Part shown: piece by piece, positions 9,034-17,685 of the stretch
Layout: every line of letters begins with the position of its first letter
Numbering within the stretch: position 1 is the stretch's first letter
Assembly: GCF_001715295.1 (NCBI RefSeq)
Contig: NZ_MDKB01000002.1
Coordinates: forward strand, 308,499-372,498
Origin: Streptomyces griseus
Lineage (GTDB): Bacteria > Actinomycetota > Actinomycetes > Streptomycetales > Streptomycetaceae
Direction: 5' to 3'
DNA: 64,000 nt
Notes under the pieces: model-generated
Told to the model about the DNA's origin: nothing
Seen by the model: only the letters and a program-made list of their open reading frames with translations
Databases searched by the model: none
Made by a program: the position numbers and the translations under genes

Positions 9034-9411
9034 TCAAGCCGCCCCGTTACCCGGGTTGGGCTCGATGGTGTTCCCGTCGTCGCCGTAGATCACGTCGTCG
9101 TCGAGGCTGGCCAGCATATTACGGAGTTCCTCGGGCGACATGGCCTTCAGGTCGTCGGCGTCGACCAGCTGCGAGAGTACCATTCGACTTCCCTGTGCAG
9201 TGAGAGATCCGGAGTTTTCGAGGGCCTTGCGCACACTCTTCGGTCGCATGTCGGTCCACACTCTTTCAATGTGATCGAGACATTCCTGTCGCGGGCGGGG
9301 GTCACCCACCGAAGCCCAGCCGTTCGGCAGGTCACGAACCGCCGGCCATATCGAGTACTGCTCCTCGCCGTTCATCACCACGAGGTACTGGGTGTTCTCG
9401 TCGTCAAACAT
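9034..9411 (-). CDS. MbtH-like protein with C-terminal extension
   Basis: Residues 1 to about 64 are an MbtH domain: the start FDDEN, the core SIWPAVRDLPNGW and WTDMRPKSVR carry the conserved tryptophans and the signature end. MbtH proteins bind adenylation domains and are often required for their folding or activity. Ordinary members stop near 70 residues; this one continues to 125 with an acidic tail containing MSPEELRNMLASLDDDV and ending in EPNPGNGAA. I do not recognise the tail. It is the first gene of the left operon and has a good promoter upstream (9547-9576). Confidence 0.88.
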   Translation of the reverse strand: MFDDENTQYLVVMNGEEQYSIWPAVRDLPNGWASVGDPRPRQECLDHIERVWTDMRPKSVRKALENSGSLTAQGSRMVLSQLVDADDLKAMSPEELRNMLASLDDDVIYGDDGNTIEPNPGNGAA

Positions 9412-9546
9412 CGGATAGAGGTCCCATACTGTCGGCCCCGGTGAGGGACGGGCGGGATGTGCTGCCTGCGGGAGAGGCTGCCGGATATCCGAATGAAGCC
9501 CGTCCGTTCGGACGGGAAATGCATTCCCGGCAGTTCCACCGGATGG

Positions 9547-9576
9547 AAGCTAGGCCAGGCCGATTAGGGGTGTCAA
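9547..9576 (-). promoter_or_regulatory. Promoter of the left (mbtH-FAAL NRPS) operon
   Basis: On the minus strand TTGACA (9576-9571) is separated by 18 bases from TAGCTT (9552-9547), a good HrdB-type promoter. Transcription would start near 9540, about 130 bases before the MbtH-like ATG at 9411. Confidence 0.6.
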
Positions 9577-9814
9577 GAAAGCGGAATTGACGTGTGCTCA
9601 ACCGGCGGGGACCACGCGATTTCCCTTGACCATATGACCGGGCGTCGGAATGCTCGCACCTCGGTACAGGTACTCCGTCAGGCCCGGAAAAAGAGCTGGA
9701 GTAACCACCACCACCGAACTCGCGCTCCCCGCTCCGGAAGGTTACGAGCCGGGCGGAAGCCATCCAAGCGGTCCGCCCGGACACAGGGCGTTCCCCGGGC
9801 GGCGGTCCTGCTCT

Positions 9815-9843
9815 GTTCGACCGGTGCCGCGCCTCACTTGGAC
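9815..9843 (+). promoter_or_regulatory. Putative StrR/Bbr-type activator binding site 1
   Basis: GTTCGA, 17 bases, then TTGGAC. The published consensus for Bbr and Dbv4 is GTCCAR-N17-TTGGAC; the right half matches completely and the left half at 4 of 6. TCACTTGGACAGC at 9834-9846 is shared exactly with the site at 30803-30831. It lies about 95 bases before the JmjC gene start. Confidence 0.5.
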
Positions 9844-9935
9844 AGCGGCCGGCGCGGACGGTCACCACGGCACCCGTGCGGGCGCCGGCGGCCCCTGCCC
9901 GTACCGCCGGCGCGGACGACGAATAGGAGATGTCA

Positions 9936-10835
9936 GTGACAACGATGGCCCCACCGGTACCCGTGGATGTGCGGACCGAGCTGAGCCCGGAGGAGTTCCG
10001 CTCCACGTACATGGGGCGCAGGCCGGTGGTGATGCGGGGCGCGGCCGCACACATGCCCGCGGTGTCCACCTGGTCGGCCGCCCACCTCGGCGCGGTGGCA
10101 CCGGAGCAGCGGGTACGCGTCAAGATGGGCACGGTCTCCAAGGGCCGCACCGCCGTCGTCGGGCTCGGCGACTACGCCCGTCAGCTCGCCGAGTGGGAGG
10201 CGTCGGTCGCCCAGGGGGACGACGTCGGCGATCCTCCCGGCTATCTGCACGACGTACCGCTGCTCTCCATGCTTCCGGAGCTCCGGCGCGACCTGGAACC
10301 GTTCCCCGCCGACTACTTCCCGGCGTTCTTCCGCGAGCAGTGGTGGCAGTTCACGCAGTTCTTCGTCGGCCCCGCGCGCGCGGTGACCCCGCTGCACTTC
10401 GACACCCTGCTCACGCACAACCTGTTCTTCCAGGTCCAGGGATCCAAGCGGTTCGTCATGGTGGCCGACGCCGAGCGCGGCAAGTGCTACACCTACAAAT
10501 GGCGTTGGTCCGCGGTCGATCCGGAGGACCCCGACCTCGACCGGTATCCGCACTTCCGCGACGCGACGGTACTGACGTGCGACGTCGAGGCGGGCGACGT
10601 CTTCTACATGCCGCCCGGGACCCTGCACAAGGTGATCTCCCCGGGCGCGTCGATCTCCTTCAACATCGACTGGCACGACCGGGCCAGCGCCCTGCGCGGC
10701 GTCGCCGCGGTGCGGGAAGGCATGCCGCTGAAGAACCTGCGGTACAACTCGCTGTTCGCGCTCGGGGTCGTCGCCGGTCTGCCGCGCGGTCTGCTCATGC
10801 CGGGCCTGCGCTCGTACTACTCCTACGTCTCCTGA
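9936..10835 (+). CDS. JmjC/cupin-like Fe(II)-dependent oxygenase
   Basis: About 299 residues with a cupin_8/JmjC fold. The iron facial triad is visible as HFD in PLHFDTLLTHN and a distal His in PPGTLHKV. FFQVQGSKRF between them is typical of the family. Such enzymes couple 2-oxoglutarate decarboxylation to hydroxylation. In NRPS clusters they often hydroxylate a free or carrier-bound amino acid, which is an inference here. AGGAG lies six bases before GTG 9936; the in-frame ATG at 9930 abuts the ribosome binding site, so 9936 is preferred. First gene of a plus-strand operon carrying the EctB-like aminotransferase and exporter. Confidence 0.85.
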   Translation: MTTMAPPVPVDVRTELSPEEFRSTYMGRRPVVMRGAAAHMPAVSTWSAAHLGAVAPEQRVRVKMGTVSKGRTAVVGLGDYARQLAEWEASVAQGDDVGDPPGYLHDVPLLSMLPELRRDLEPFPADYFPAFFREQWWQFTQFFVGPARAVTPLHFDTLLTHNLFFQVQGSKRFVMVADAERGKCYTYKWRWSAVDPEDPDLDRYPHFRDATVLTCDVEAGDVFYMPPGTLHKVISPGASISFNIDWHDRASALRGVAAVREGMPLKNLRYNSLFALGVVAGLPRGLLMPGLRSYYSYVS

Positions 10836-10885
10836 CCAGGGCCGGCCCTCGGTCGCGCCACTCCTCGTACACAGAAGGGGCTTCC

Positions 10886-12148
10886 ATGAGCATCTTCGAC
10901 CAGCACGAGTCGAACGTGCGTACCTACAGCAGGCGTTGGCCGGTCGTCTTCTCCCGCGCGACCGGCAGCCGCCTGTACACCGATGAAGGACGAAGCTGGC
11001 TCGACTTCTTCGCCGGAGCGGGTTCGCTGAACTACGGCCACAACAATCCGGTGCTCAAGCGGGCGCTGCTCGACTACATCGGCAACGACGGCGTCACGCA
11101 CGCGCTCGACATGTTCACCACCGCACGGCACGACCTGCTCGACACGCTCGTCGAGGTCGTACTGCGGCCACGGGGCCTGGACCACAAAGTGGTCTTCCCT
11201 GGCCCCGGGGGCGCCAACGCCGTCGAGGCGGCTCTGAAGCTGGCCCGCACGGTCACCGGCCGCAGCGAGGTCGTGCACTTCACCAACTCGTTCCACGGGG
11301 CGACGCTCGGCGCACTCGCGGTCACGGGCAACCCCGCCCACCGCCGGGCCGCCGGGATACCGCTGACCGGGGCCACTCCGGTGCCGTTCGACGGCCAGGA
11401 TGGCCGGCCGGGGCCGGACTTCCTGGCGCGGCTCCTGGACAACCCGGGCAGCGGACTGGACCGGCCGGCCGCGGTGATCGTGGAGACCGTGCAGGCCGAG
11501 GGCGGGGTGAACGTGGCGAGCGCCGAGTGGCTGCGCGCGCTCGCGGACCTGTGTCACCGGCACGAGATCCTGCTCATCGTCGACGACATCCAGGCCGGCT
11601 GCGGCCGGACCGGCCCGTTCTTCAGCTTCGAGGACGCGGGCATCGTGCCGGACCTGATCTGCCTCTCGAAGTCGATCGGCGGATACGGGCTGCCGCTCGC
11701 GCTCACCCTGGTCCGGCCGGAGCTGGACGTCTGGCGGCCGGGGGCCCACAGCGGAACGTTCCGCGGTGTGAACCCGGCGTTCGTCACCGCCACGGCCGCG
11801 CTGTCCGCCTACTGGCGGGACGACGCGCTCGAGAAGTCGACGCGCGCCAGGGGCGAGTGGACGGCGAACGCCCTCCAGGACATCGTGCAGGCCCACCCCG
11901 GTCTCGGCATGTCCGTCCGCGGCCGCGGTCTCATCCAGGGCCTGGTGGCCGGAGAGGGGGTGGCCGACGAGGTCGCCGGTGAGGCGTTCACCCGGGGCCT
12001 GCTGGTGGAGACCGCCGGCCCGCGGGACGAGGTGGTCAAACTGCTGCCGCCGCTCACCGCCTCCGACGCCGAACTCGCCGAGGGCCTCTCCCTCCTCGAA
12101 CAGTCCGTACGCGCGGTCGCCGGGCGGACCGCACGAGCACGATCATGA
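10886..12148 (+). CDS. EctB-like diaminobutyrate--2-oxoglutarate aminotransferase
   Basis: A 420-residue class III aminotransferase. FFAGAGSLNYGHNNP, FPGPGGANAVEAALK and the PLP-lysine region ICLSKSIGGYGLPLAL match the EctB type, which converts aspartate semialdehyde and glutamate into L-2,4-diaminobutyrate. No EctA or EctC is adjacent, so the role is not ectoine synthesis; supply of Dab as an NRPS building block is inferred. AGAAGGGG precedes ATG 10886. The gene follows the oxygenase by 50 bases and is followed 112 bases later by the exporter. Confidence 0.87.
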   Translation: MSIFDQHESNVRTYSRRWPVVFSRATGSRLYTDEGRSWLDFFAGAGSLNYGHNNPVLKRALLDYIGNDGVTHALDMFTTARHDLLDTLVEVVLRPRGLDHKVVFPGPGGANAVEAALKLARTVTGRSEVVHFTNSFHGATLGALAVTGNPAHRRAAGIPLTGATPVPFDGQDGRPGPDFLARLLDNPGSGLDRPAAVIVETVQAEGGVNVASAEWLRALADLCHRHEILLIVDDIQAGCGRTGPFFSFEDAGIVPDLICLSKSIGGYGLPLALTLVRPELDVWRPGAHSGTFRGVNPAFVTATAALSAYWRDDALEKSTRARGEWTANALQDIVQAHPGLGMSVRGRGLIQGLVAGEGVADEVAGEAFTRGLLVETAGPRDEVVKLLPPLTASDAELAEGLSLLEQSVRAVAGRTARARS

Positions 12149-12260
12149 CCGTTCCGGCTGTCGGTACGACAGCGTTCTCAGACAGGAATCCGCTTGTGAA
12201 CCCACCGCGCGTCGATCCCGTTCGCTGCCGGCACGTCCCGACCCGACGGGAGGCACACTG

Positions 12261-13547
12261 ATGGCCCGGAGCGGGAGCGGCAGCAAGCGTCTCGCCCGGG
12301 CGCGCGCTCTGGAACCGCTCCGCATAAGGGAGTTCCGCATCCTGTGGATCGGGCAGGCCGTCTCGGCCGCCGGGGGCGGGATGACCAAGGTGGCGCTGAT
12401 CTTCGCCGTACTGGCGGTGGACGGCTCGGTGACCGACATCGGGCTGGTCATGACCGCGCAGGTCCTGACGCAGATCGTCTTCTCGCTGATCGGCGGGGTG
12501 TGGGCGGACCGGATGCGCCGCCAGGTCCTGATGCTGTCGTCCGACCTGATCCGCGCCGCCGCGCAGCTGGTGCTGGCGGCACTCCTGGTGACCGGTACGG
12601 CCGGCGTGTGGCATCTGGCCGTCGGCGCCGCGATCTTCGGTGGCGCCCAGGCGTTCTTCGGCCCGGCGTCCCGAGGGCTGATGGCGGAGATCATGCCCGC
12701 GGAACAACTCCAGCGCGGCAACGCGCTGATGTCGTTCTGCATCAGCGCCTCCACGGTCCTGAGCCCGGCGCTGGCCGGCGTGGTGATCGCCTGGTGGGGA
12801 CCGGGACTGGTCCTGGCGGCCGACGCCGTCACGTTCATCGTCAGTGCCGTCTCGCTGGCGATGCTGCGGCTGGCACCGCGCACCCTTCCCGCGGCCGAGA
12901 CGTTCTGGCGCGATCTGGGCACCGGGTGGCGCGAGTTGTCCGTCCGGCGCTGGCTGTGGCTCAACATGATCGTCCACATGCTGCAGAACCTCGCGGTCGC
13001 GGCCTACTACGTGCTCGGTCCGGCGATCGCGAACGAGTCCCTCGGCGGCCCGTCCGCCTGGGGCATCGTCGTGTCGGGCTTCGCCGCCGGCGCCCTGACG
13101 GGCGGGTTCGTCGCACTGAAGCTGGAGCCGCGCCGCCCTCTGGTCGTCGGTAACCTCGCGCTGGTCCTGACCGCGCTGCCCCTGCTGGCACTGGCCGTGC
13201 CGATGCCGCTGTGGTGCGTGGTCGGGTCGGCCTTCGTCAGCGGTGCGTCCACGCTGTTCCTCGACGCCCTGTGGCAGGCGTCGATGCAGCAGCTGATCCC
13301 CGTCGAGGTGATGTCGCGGGTCGAGTCCTACGACTGGCTCATCTCCACCGTGGCCGCGCCGCTGGGCCTTGCTCTGGTGGGCCCGCTCGCCGCCCAGGCG
13401 GGTCAGGCCGAGGCTCTGCTGATCGCCACGGTGATGATCGTCGTCCCGTGCGGCCTCACCCCGCTGGTGCCCGGCATCCGCGCGGTCCGGCGTGCTCCCG
13501 ACGGCAGGATCACCGGACCGGCCGTCCCCCAGCTCACCAGTGCGTGA
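12261..13547 (+). CDS. MFS transporter, probable product exporter
   Basis: A 428-residue major facilitator protein with about ten to twelve hydrophobic segments. It belongs to the MFS_3 type (enterobactin exporter EntS-like), shown by FRILWIGQAVSAAGGGMTKVAL at the start and by the loop GGVWADRMRRQVLM after the second membrane segments. GGGAGG precedes ATG 12261. Position between biosynthetic genes suggests export of, and resistance to, the cluster product. Confidence 0.85.
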   Translation: MARSGSGSKRLARARALEPLRIREFRILWIGQAVSAAGGGMTKVALIFAVLAVDGSVTDIGLVMTAQVLTQIVFSLIGGVWADRMRRQVLMLSSDLIRAAAQLVLAALLVTGTAGVWHLAVGAAIFGGAQAFFGPASRGLMAEIMPAEQLQRGNALMSFCISASTVLSPALAGVVIAWWGPGLVLAADAVTFIVSAVSLAMLRLAPRTLPAAETFWRDLGTGWRELSVRRWLWLNMIVHMLQNLAVAAYYVLGPAIANESLGGPSAWGIVVSGFAAGALTGGFVALKLEPRRPLVVGNLALVLTALPLLALAVPMPLWCVVGSAFVSGASTLFLDALWQASMQQLIPVEVMSRVESYDWLISTVAAPLGLALVGPLAAQAGQAEALLIATVMIVVPCGLTPLVPGIRAVRRAPDGRITGPAVPQLTSA

Positions 13548-13566
13548 GCCGACCGAACGAGGAGTC

Positions 13567-14325
13567 ATGGTCATGGGACGGGGCGAATGGATCCGCCGGT
13601 TCGGGACGGCGTCCGACGCGGCGGTGCGGGTGATATGCCTCCCGCACGCCGGGGGGTCGGCGCACTACTTCCGGCCCCTGGCGGCGGCGCTGTCCCCCGC
13701 GGCCGAGCTGCTGGCCGTGCAGTACCCCGGGCGGATGGACCGCGTCAGCGAACGGTACGTCACCGACTTCGCGGAGCTGACCGAGCGCACGCTCGACGCG
13801 GTGCGCCGGGTGGCGGACCGGCCGGTGGTGCTGTTCGGGCACAGCATGGGCGCGCTGCTGGGCTTCCAGGTGGCCAAGCGCATGGAGGCCGAGGGGATCG
13901 CGCCGCTGGCGCTGTTCGCGTCCGGAGCGCGGCCACCGGGCCGGTCGCTCCCCCCGCACACACGCCCGCGGGACGACGAGGAGCTGATGGCGGACCTCGC
14001 CCGGCTGGACGGCACCGACACCGGACTGCTGGACAACGCGGACATGCGTGCCCTGGTGCTGTCGACGCTGCGCGCGGACTACCGGATGCTGCGGTCCCAC
14101 CGACGTGACGACTCCGTGCTGGCCTGTCCGGTCATGTCGCTGACCGGGGACGACGACCCGGTGGTGTCCGTCGACGACGCCCGTGGGTGGGCACGCCACA
14201 CCGCCGGCCCGTTCGGCCTGCGGGTCTTCACCGGCAGGCACTTCTACCTCGACGGCCACTGGAGCGAGGTCGGCACGGTCATCACGGAACGTGCAGCGGC
14301 GCTCGGGCCGCAGCGTTCGGGCTGA
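13567..14325 (+). CDS. Type II thioesterase
   Basis: A 252-residue alpha/beta hydrolase of the type II thioesterase (GrsT-like) family. CLPHAGGSAHYFR is at the N-terminus, the nucleophile elbow is GHSMG near residue 98, and the catalytic His is in FTGRHFYLDGHW near the end. These enzymes remove wrongly loaded or stalled acyl groups from carrier domains. GAGGAGTC precedes ATG 13567, 19 bases after the exporter stop. It is the last gene before a strong terminator (14327-14384). Confidence 0.92.
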   Translation: MVMGRGEWIRRFGTASDAAVRVICLPHAGGSAHYFRPLAAALSPAAELLAVQYPGRMDRVSERYVTDFAELTERTLDAVRRVADRPVVLFGHSMGALLGFQVAKRMEAEGIAPLALFASGARPPGRSLPPHTRPRDDEELMADLARLDGTDTGLLDNADMRALVLSTLRADYRMLRSHRRDDSVLACPVMSLTGDDDPVVSVDDARGWARHTAGPFGLRVFTGRHFYLDGHWSEVGTVITERAAALGPQRSG

Positions 14326-14326
14326 C

Positions 14327-14384
14327 CCCACGACGAAGCACCCCCTCGTCCGCCGAGCGCGGTGAGGGGGTGCTTCGTCGTGGG
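14327..14384. terminator. Bidirectional terminator, 21-bp perfect stem
   Basis: The arms 14327-14347 and 14364-14384 are perfect reverse complements with a 16-base loop. They lie between the convergent thioesterase and KAS III-like genes and should end both transcripts. Confidence 0.85.
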
Positions 14385-14409
14385 CCGGTGGTGCCCTGCT
14401 CGCCCGGGG

Positions 14410-15408
14410 TCAGCCGTCGGCCTCCCACGCCGGCCGGGCCAGGACCTCCAGAACGGCGCAGCCGAAACTGAACCCCGTGGAGTCGCCCAGCATGACGACG
14501 CGGTCCCCCACCTCGACGGCCGCCGTCTCCAGCAGGTGGGTCAGTCCGACGAACGAGTCGCCGCCGCTGATGAGATGACCGACGGTGCGCCCCAGCTCCC
14601 AGGTCGTGCGCTTCTCGTCGATCCCGAACTCGGCGAGGAAGTCCCCCTCGACCAGGAAACGCCCGGTGTAGGGCAGCAGCCAGTGCGTGATGTCACCGGC
14701 CTCGAGACCGGCGTCCGCGAGCGCGCCCCGCACACAGTCACGCTTCGCCTCGGCCATCGTCCCCATCATCGACATGATCCGGGCACGCTGCGCACGGAGG
14801 TACGCGCGGCGATCCTCGAACCCGGCGGGGTCGAGTCCGGCGAGACCACTGAACCTGCCGTCCCCGACGATCTCGGTGGCGAGCAGCCGGGCGACGCCGC
14901 TCCCGCCACCCACGACCATGGCGGTCGCCCCGTCGGCGGCCACCGCGCCCTGGTCGTCGCGGTACCGGTCGCCCTCTCTCGCGTACATGTCCGCCGAGGT
15001 CAGTACCGCCGCACGGCCGGCGGAGACGTACATCGCGCCGACCTCCAGCGCCGCGAGCGCCCCGTTGCACCCCTGCCGCAGCCCGAAGGCCCGAGCGCGG
15101 CCGTCGTGGGCCATGCCCTGTACGTAGGACGCCGGTTCGGCGACTCCCTCCGGGCCCTGTCCGTCCACGTAGGCGTGGACGAACAGGCCGATCTCGGCCG
15201 GGTCGGCGGCGGACCGGGCCAGAGCCCTCCGCGCGGCCTCGACGGCCATGTCCGCGGCGCAACCACTGCTCGCGACCGCTATCGACGCGTAGTCGTGCGC
15301 CTCACGGACGGCGGGGTCGTACCGGCCGGCGGCCACGGCGTCCGCCACCGGCTCGCGCTCCCCCAGGACCACGGCACAGGAGCGCACATACACATCGTCC
15401 CAACGCAC
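14410..15408 (-). CDS. KAS III-like protein, probable acyltransferase
   Basis: A 332-residue thiolase-fold protein of the FabH superfamily. The nucleophilic Cys is in GLRQGCNGALAAL. The other FabH catalytic positions are changed: the His of the PHQAN-type motif aligns with Tyr (WLLPYTGRF), and the Asn of the GNTSAAS-type motif aligns with His (VGHLISGGDS). Loss of the decarboxylating His/Asn pair with a new His and Asp is reminiscent of acyl-transferring homologues such as CerJ, rather than of chain-starting condensing enzymes. It is divergent from the A-domain operon. Substrate unknown; O- or N-acylation of a pathway intermediate is inferred. Confidence 0.78.
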   Translation of the reverse strand: MRWDDVYVRSCAVVLGEREPVADAVAAGRYDPAVREAHDYASIAVASSGCAADMAVEAARRALARSAADPAEIGLFVHAYVDGQGPEGVAEPASYVQGMAHDGRARAFGLRQGCNGALAALEVGAMYVSAGRAAVLTSADMYAREGDRYRDDQGAVAADGATAMVVGGGSGVARLLATEIVGDGRFSGLAGLDPAGFEDRRAYLRAQRARIMSMMGTMAEAKRDCVRGALADAGLEAGDITHWLLPYTGRFLVEGDFLAEFGIDEKRTTWELGRTVGHLISGGDSFVGLTHLLETAAVEVGDRVVMLGDSTGFSFGCAVLEVLARPAWEADG

Positions 15409-15801
15409 GAAGCAGCCTCCGGAAGTCTTCAGGGTGGTGGTTCTGGGCGTGAACGGCTGCGACCGTAACGGCGCGCGTCCCGCCCCGGCAACGTCCGTGG
15501 GGCACCGGGTGGAGCGCGTCCGCCCGCACGGTGTTCACGCTCGTCGTGCGGGCCTTCACTGGGCGGTGGACCTGTGGGTACGATCCCGCGACGAACCACG
15601 CCGGGAACGGGAGCCGGTCCCACCGCGCCCCGTGCGCCCCTCCCCCGTCCCCTCCGGCGGGAGGGCGTGCGAACGGGCCGCGTGCTGCCCGGACGGCGGA
15701 GCTGAGACCCGGTCAGGACAGAGGTCCTCGCGACACGCGAGCGAACCGCCACGAACACGCTCGACGACGGTGACGGCAGCCGTCGCACGTTGGGAGTCCA
15801 C
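15409..15801. other. Divergent intergenic region, KAS III-like / A-domain operon
   Basis: About 390 bases between divergent starts. I see no convincing -35/-10 pair, no match to the StrR-type site and no coding sequence. GGGAG at 15792-15796 is the ribosome binding site for the A-domain gene. Confidence 0.45.
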
Positions 15802-17370
15802 ATGTGCCAAGCAGAGCAGGCGGATACAGCACGACCACCGACGCTGTGGGGCGGCACCGCGGAGCCGGGATGCCTGCTCGACGGGCTGGTCCGTGCGGTG
15901 GAACGGCGGCCCGGAGGGCTCGCCGTGATCGACGGGGCGACCCGGCTGACGTACGGAGAGTTGTGGGGCCGGGTCGGCGCGCTCGCGGCGACCCTCGGCC
16001 GCCACGGCATCGGCCCGGGCAGCCGGGTCGCGGTGACCGGCGCGCGCGGCGCACCCACCGTCACGGCCCTGCTGGCCACCCTCGCCGTCGGCGCCACCTG
16101 TGTGCCGCTGGACGCGTCGTACCCGGTACGCCGCCTCGCCTTCATGCTGCGCGACAGCGGCGCGACCCTGCTGCTGCACGACGGTCCCCCGCCGGTGACC
16201 GCACCCGGGATCACGGCCCTCGCCATCGAGGACGCCGCCGGGGCCGGAAACGACGGCTTCCGCCCGGTGGCCTGCCGGCCGGACCTCCCGGTCTACGTCA
16301 TCTACACCTCGGGGTCGACCGGCCTGCCCAAGGGCGTGACCGTCCAGCACAGTTGCCTCGACCCCCTGGTGGCCTGGCAGCGCGGCGACTCCGTCCGGCC
16401 GGCACTGCGGACCGCACAGTTCGCGCCCCTGAACTTCGACGTGAGTTTCCAGGAGATCCTGGGCACCCTGTGCGACGGCGGCACCCTCGTCATCGCCCCC
16501 GAGTCGCTGCGCCGCGATCCGTTCACCCTGGTGGGGTGGCTGGCGGAACACGCCGTGGAGCGGCTCTTCCTTCCCTACGTCGCCCTGCACATGCTGGCCG
16601 TGGCGGCCTCGGCGCACGACGGTGACCTCGGACTCTCCCTGCTGGAGGTGAACACGGCGGGCGAACAGCTGCTGTGCACACCGCCGATCAAGGCACTGTT
16701 CACGGCGCTCCCCGGGGCCAGGCTCAAGAACCACTACGGGCCGTCCGAAACCCACGTGGTGACGGCCTGGACGCTGCCCCGCGACCCCGCCGACTGGCCG
16801 CTCGTGCCGCCCATCGGCCGTCCGCTTCCGGGCTGCGAGCTGCTGGTGGACCCCGGTGACGCGGAGTCCCCGGCCACCGGTGAACTGCTGGTGGCCGGTG
16901 CCCCGGTCTCCCTGGGTTACCTCGACCGGCCGGAACTGAACGCCGAGCGCTTCGTCACCGTCGCACGCACTCCCCAGGGACACACCCGCGCGTTCCGCAC
17001 CGGCGATCTGGTACGCGTCGAGGACGGCCTCGTCCACTTCCTCAACCGCCTGGACCACGACGTCAAGATCCGCGGTGTCCGGGTCAACCTCCTGGAGATC
17101 GAGGCCTGCCTGATGCGCCAGCCGGGCGTCGCCACCGCGGTCTGCACCGCCGTCGAGCCGGTCCCCGGCTCGCGGCAGCTGCGGGCCGCCGTCACCCTGC
17201 GCCCCGGCGGGACCGAACCCGGTGACCTGCGCGCGGCGCTGGCCGAACTGCTGCCGGAGGCCTCGGTGCCCGCCTCGGTGACCGTACTCCCCGGACTGCC
17301 CCATACCCCGAGCGGCAAGATCGACCGCAGCTCGGTCGCGCGGTCCCTGACGACCGGAGGTGGCCGATGA
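15802..17370 (+). CDS. Free-standing NRPS adenylation domain
   Basis: A 522-residue stand-alone amino acid adenylation enzyme. A3 is YTSGSTGLPKG, A5 is NHYGPSETH, A7 FRTGDLVR, and A10 Lys is in PSGKIDRS. No carrier domain is fused; a separate carrier starts four bases before its stop. The specificity residues read D-V-F-F-N-A-H-V-V (from FDVSFQEIL, LFLPYV, NTAGE and NHYGPSETHVV); I cannot assign an amino acid. ATG 15802 has GGGAG five bases upstream and is preferred over an in-frame TTG at 15790. It probably loads the partner carrier proteins for P450 oxidation. Confidence 0.9.
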   Translation: MCQAEQADTARPPTLWGGTAEPGCLLDGLVRAVERRPGGLAVIDGATRLTYGELWGRVGALAATLGRHGIGPGSRVAVTGARGAPTVTALLATLAVGATCVPLDASYPVRRLAFMLRDSGATLLLHDGPPPVTAPGITALAIEDAAGAGNDGFRPVACRPDLPVYVIYTSGSTGLPKGVTVQHSCLDPLVAWQRGDSVRPALRTAQFAPLNFDVSFQEILGTLCDGGTLVIAPESLRRDPFTLVGWLAEHAVERLFLPYVALHMLAVAASAHDGDLGLSLLEVNTAGEQLLCTPPIKALFTALPGARLKNHYGPSETHVVTAWTLPRDPADWPLVPPIGRPLPGCELLVDPGDAESPATGELLVAGAPVSLGYLDRPELNAERFVTVARTPQGHTRAFRTGDLVRVEDGLVHFLNRLDHDVKIRGVRVNLLEIEACLMRQPGVATAVCTAVEPVPGSRQLRAAVTLRPGGTEPGDLRAALAELLPEASVPASVTVLPGLPHTPSGKIDRSSVARSLTTGGGR

Positions 17371-17636
17371 CGGCCGAACCGACCCTGGACGACGCCACCA
17401 CGCCCTACCGGCGACGCATCGCCGCGATCTGGTCGGCCGCACTGGGCATCGAGGTGACCGCGGCGGACCACGACTTCTTCGCCGCGGGCGGCGATTCCTT
17501 CCAGGCGGTGCTGGCGACGGCCTCGGTGCGCCGCGAGTGGGGCGTCGACGTCCCCGCCCAGCTCCTTCTCGATCACCCGGTGCTCGCGGACTTCGCGGCT
17601 CATGTGGCCCGGCTGGCGGACGAGCGTGCCCGGTGA
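17367..17636 (+). CDS. Free-standing peptidyl carrier protein 1
   Basis: An 89-residue carrier protein. The phosphopantetheine Ser is in AAGGDSFQAVL. The ATG overlaps the adenylation gene stop (ATGA), indicating coupled expression and a dedicated partnership. It is expected to receive the amino acid activated by the upstream enzyme. Confidence 0.9.
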   Translation: MTAEPTLDDATTPYRRRIAAIWSAALGIEVTAADHDFFAAGGDSFQAVLATASVRREWGVDVPAQLLLDHPVLADFAAHVARLADERAR

Positions 17637-17685
17637 GGTCACGCAAGCCGGCGAGGACGGCCGGAGAGCGGGAAGGAGCACGACG

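Larger units (their letters stand above)
9412..9935. other. Divergent intergenic region between the left operon and the JmjC operon
   Basis: This non-coding stretch of about 520 bases separates two divergently transcribed units. It holds the minus-strand promoter at 9547-9576 and the StrR/Bbr-like site at 9815-9843. AGGAG at 9925-9929 is the ribosome binding site for the plus-strand gene. Nothing that looks like a further gene is seen. Confidence 0.6.

Noticed and set aside
6270-9203. Plus-strand open frame of 977 codons
   Set aside because: Antisense to the SUMF1-like, DUF885 and MbtH-like genes, low-complexity translation and no ribosome binding site.
10886-12148. Ectoine biosynthesis
   Set aside because: Only the EctB-type aminotransferase is present; no ectA, ectC or ectD.
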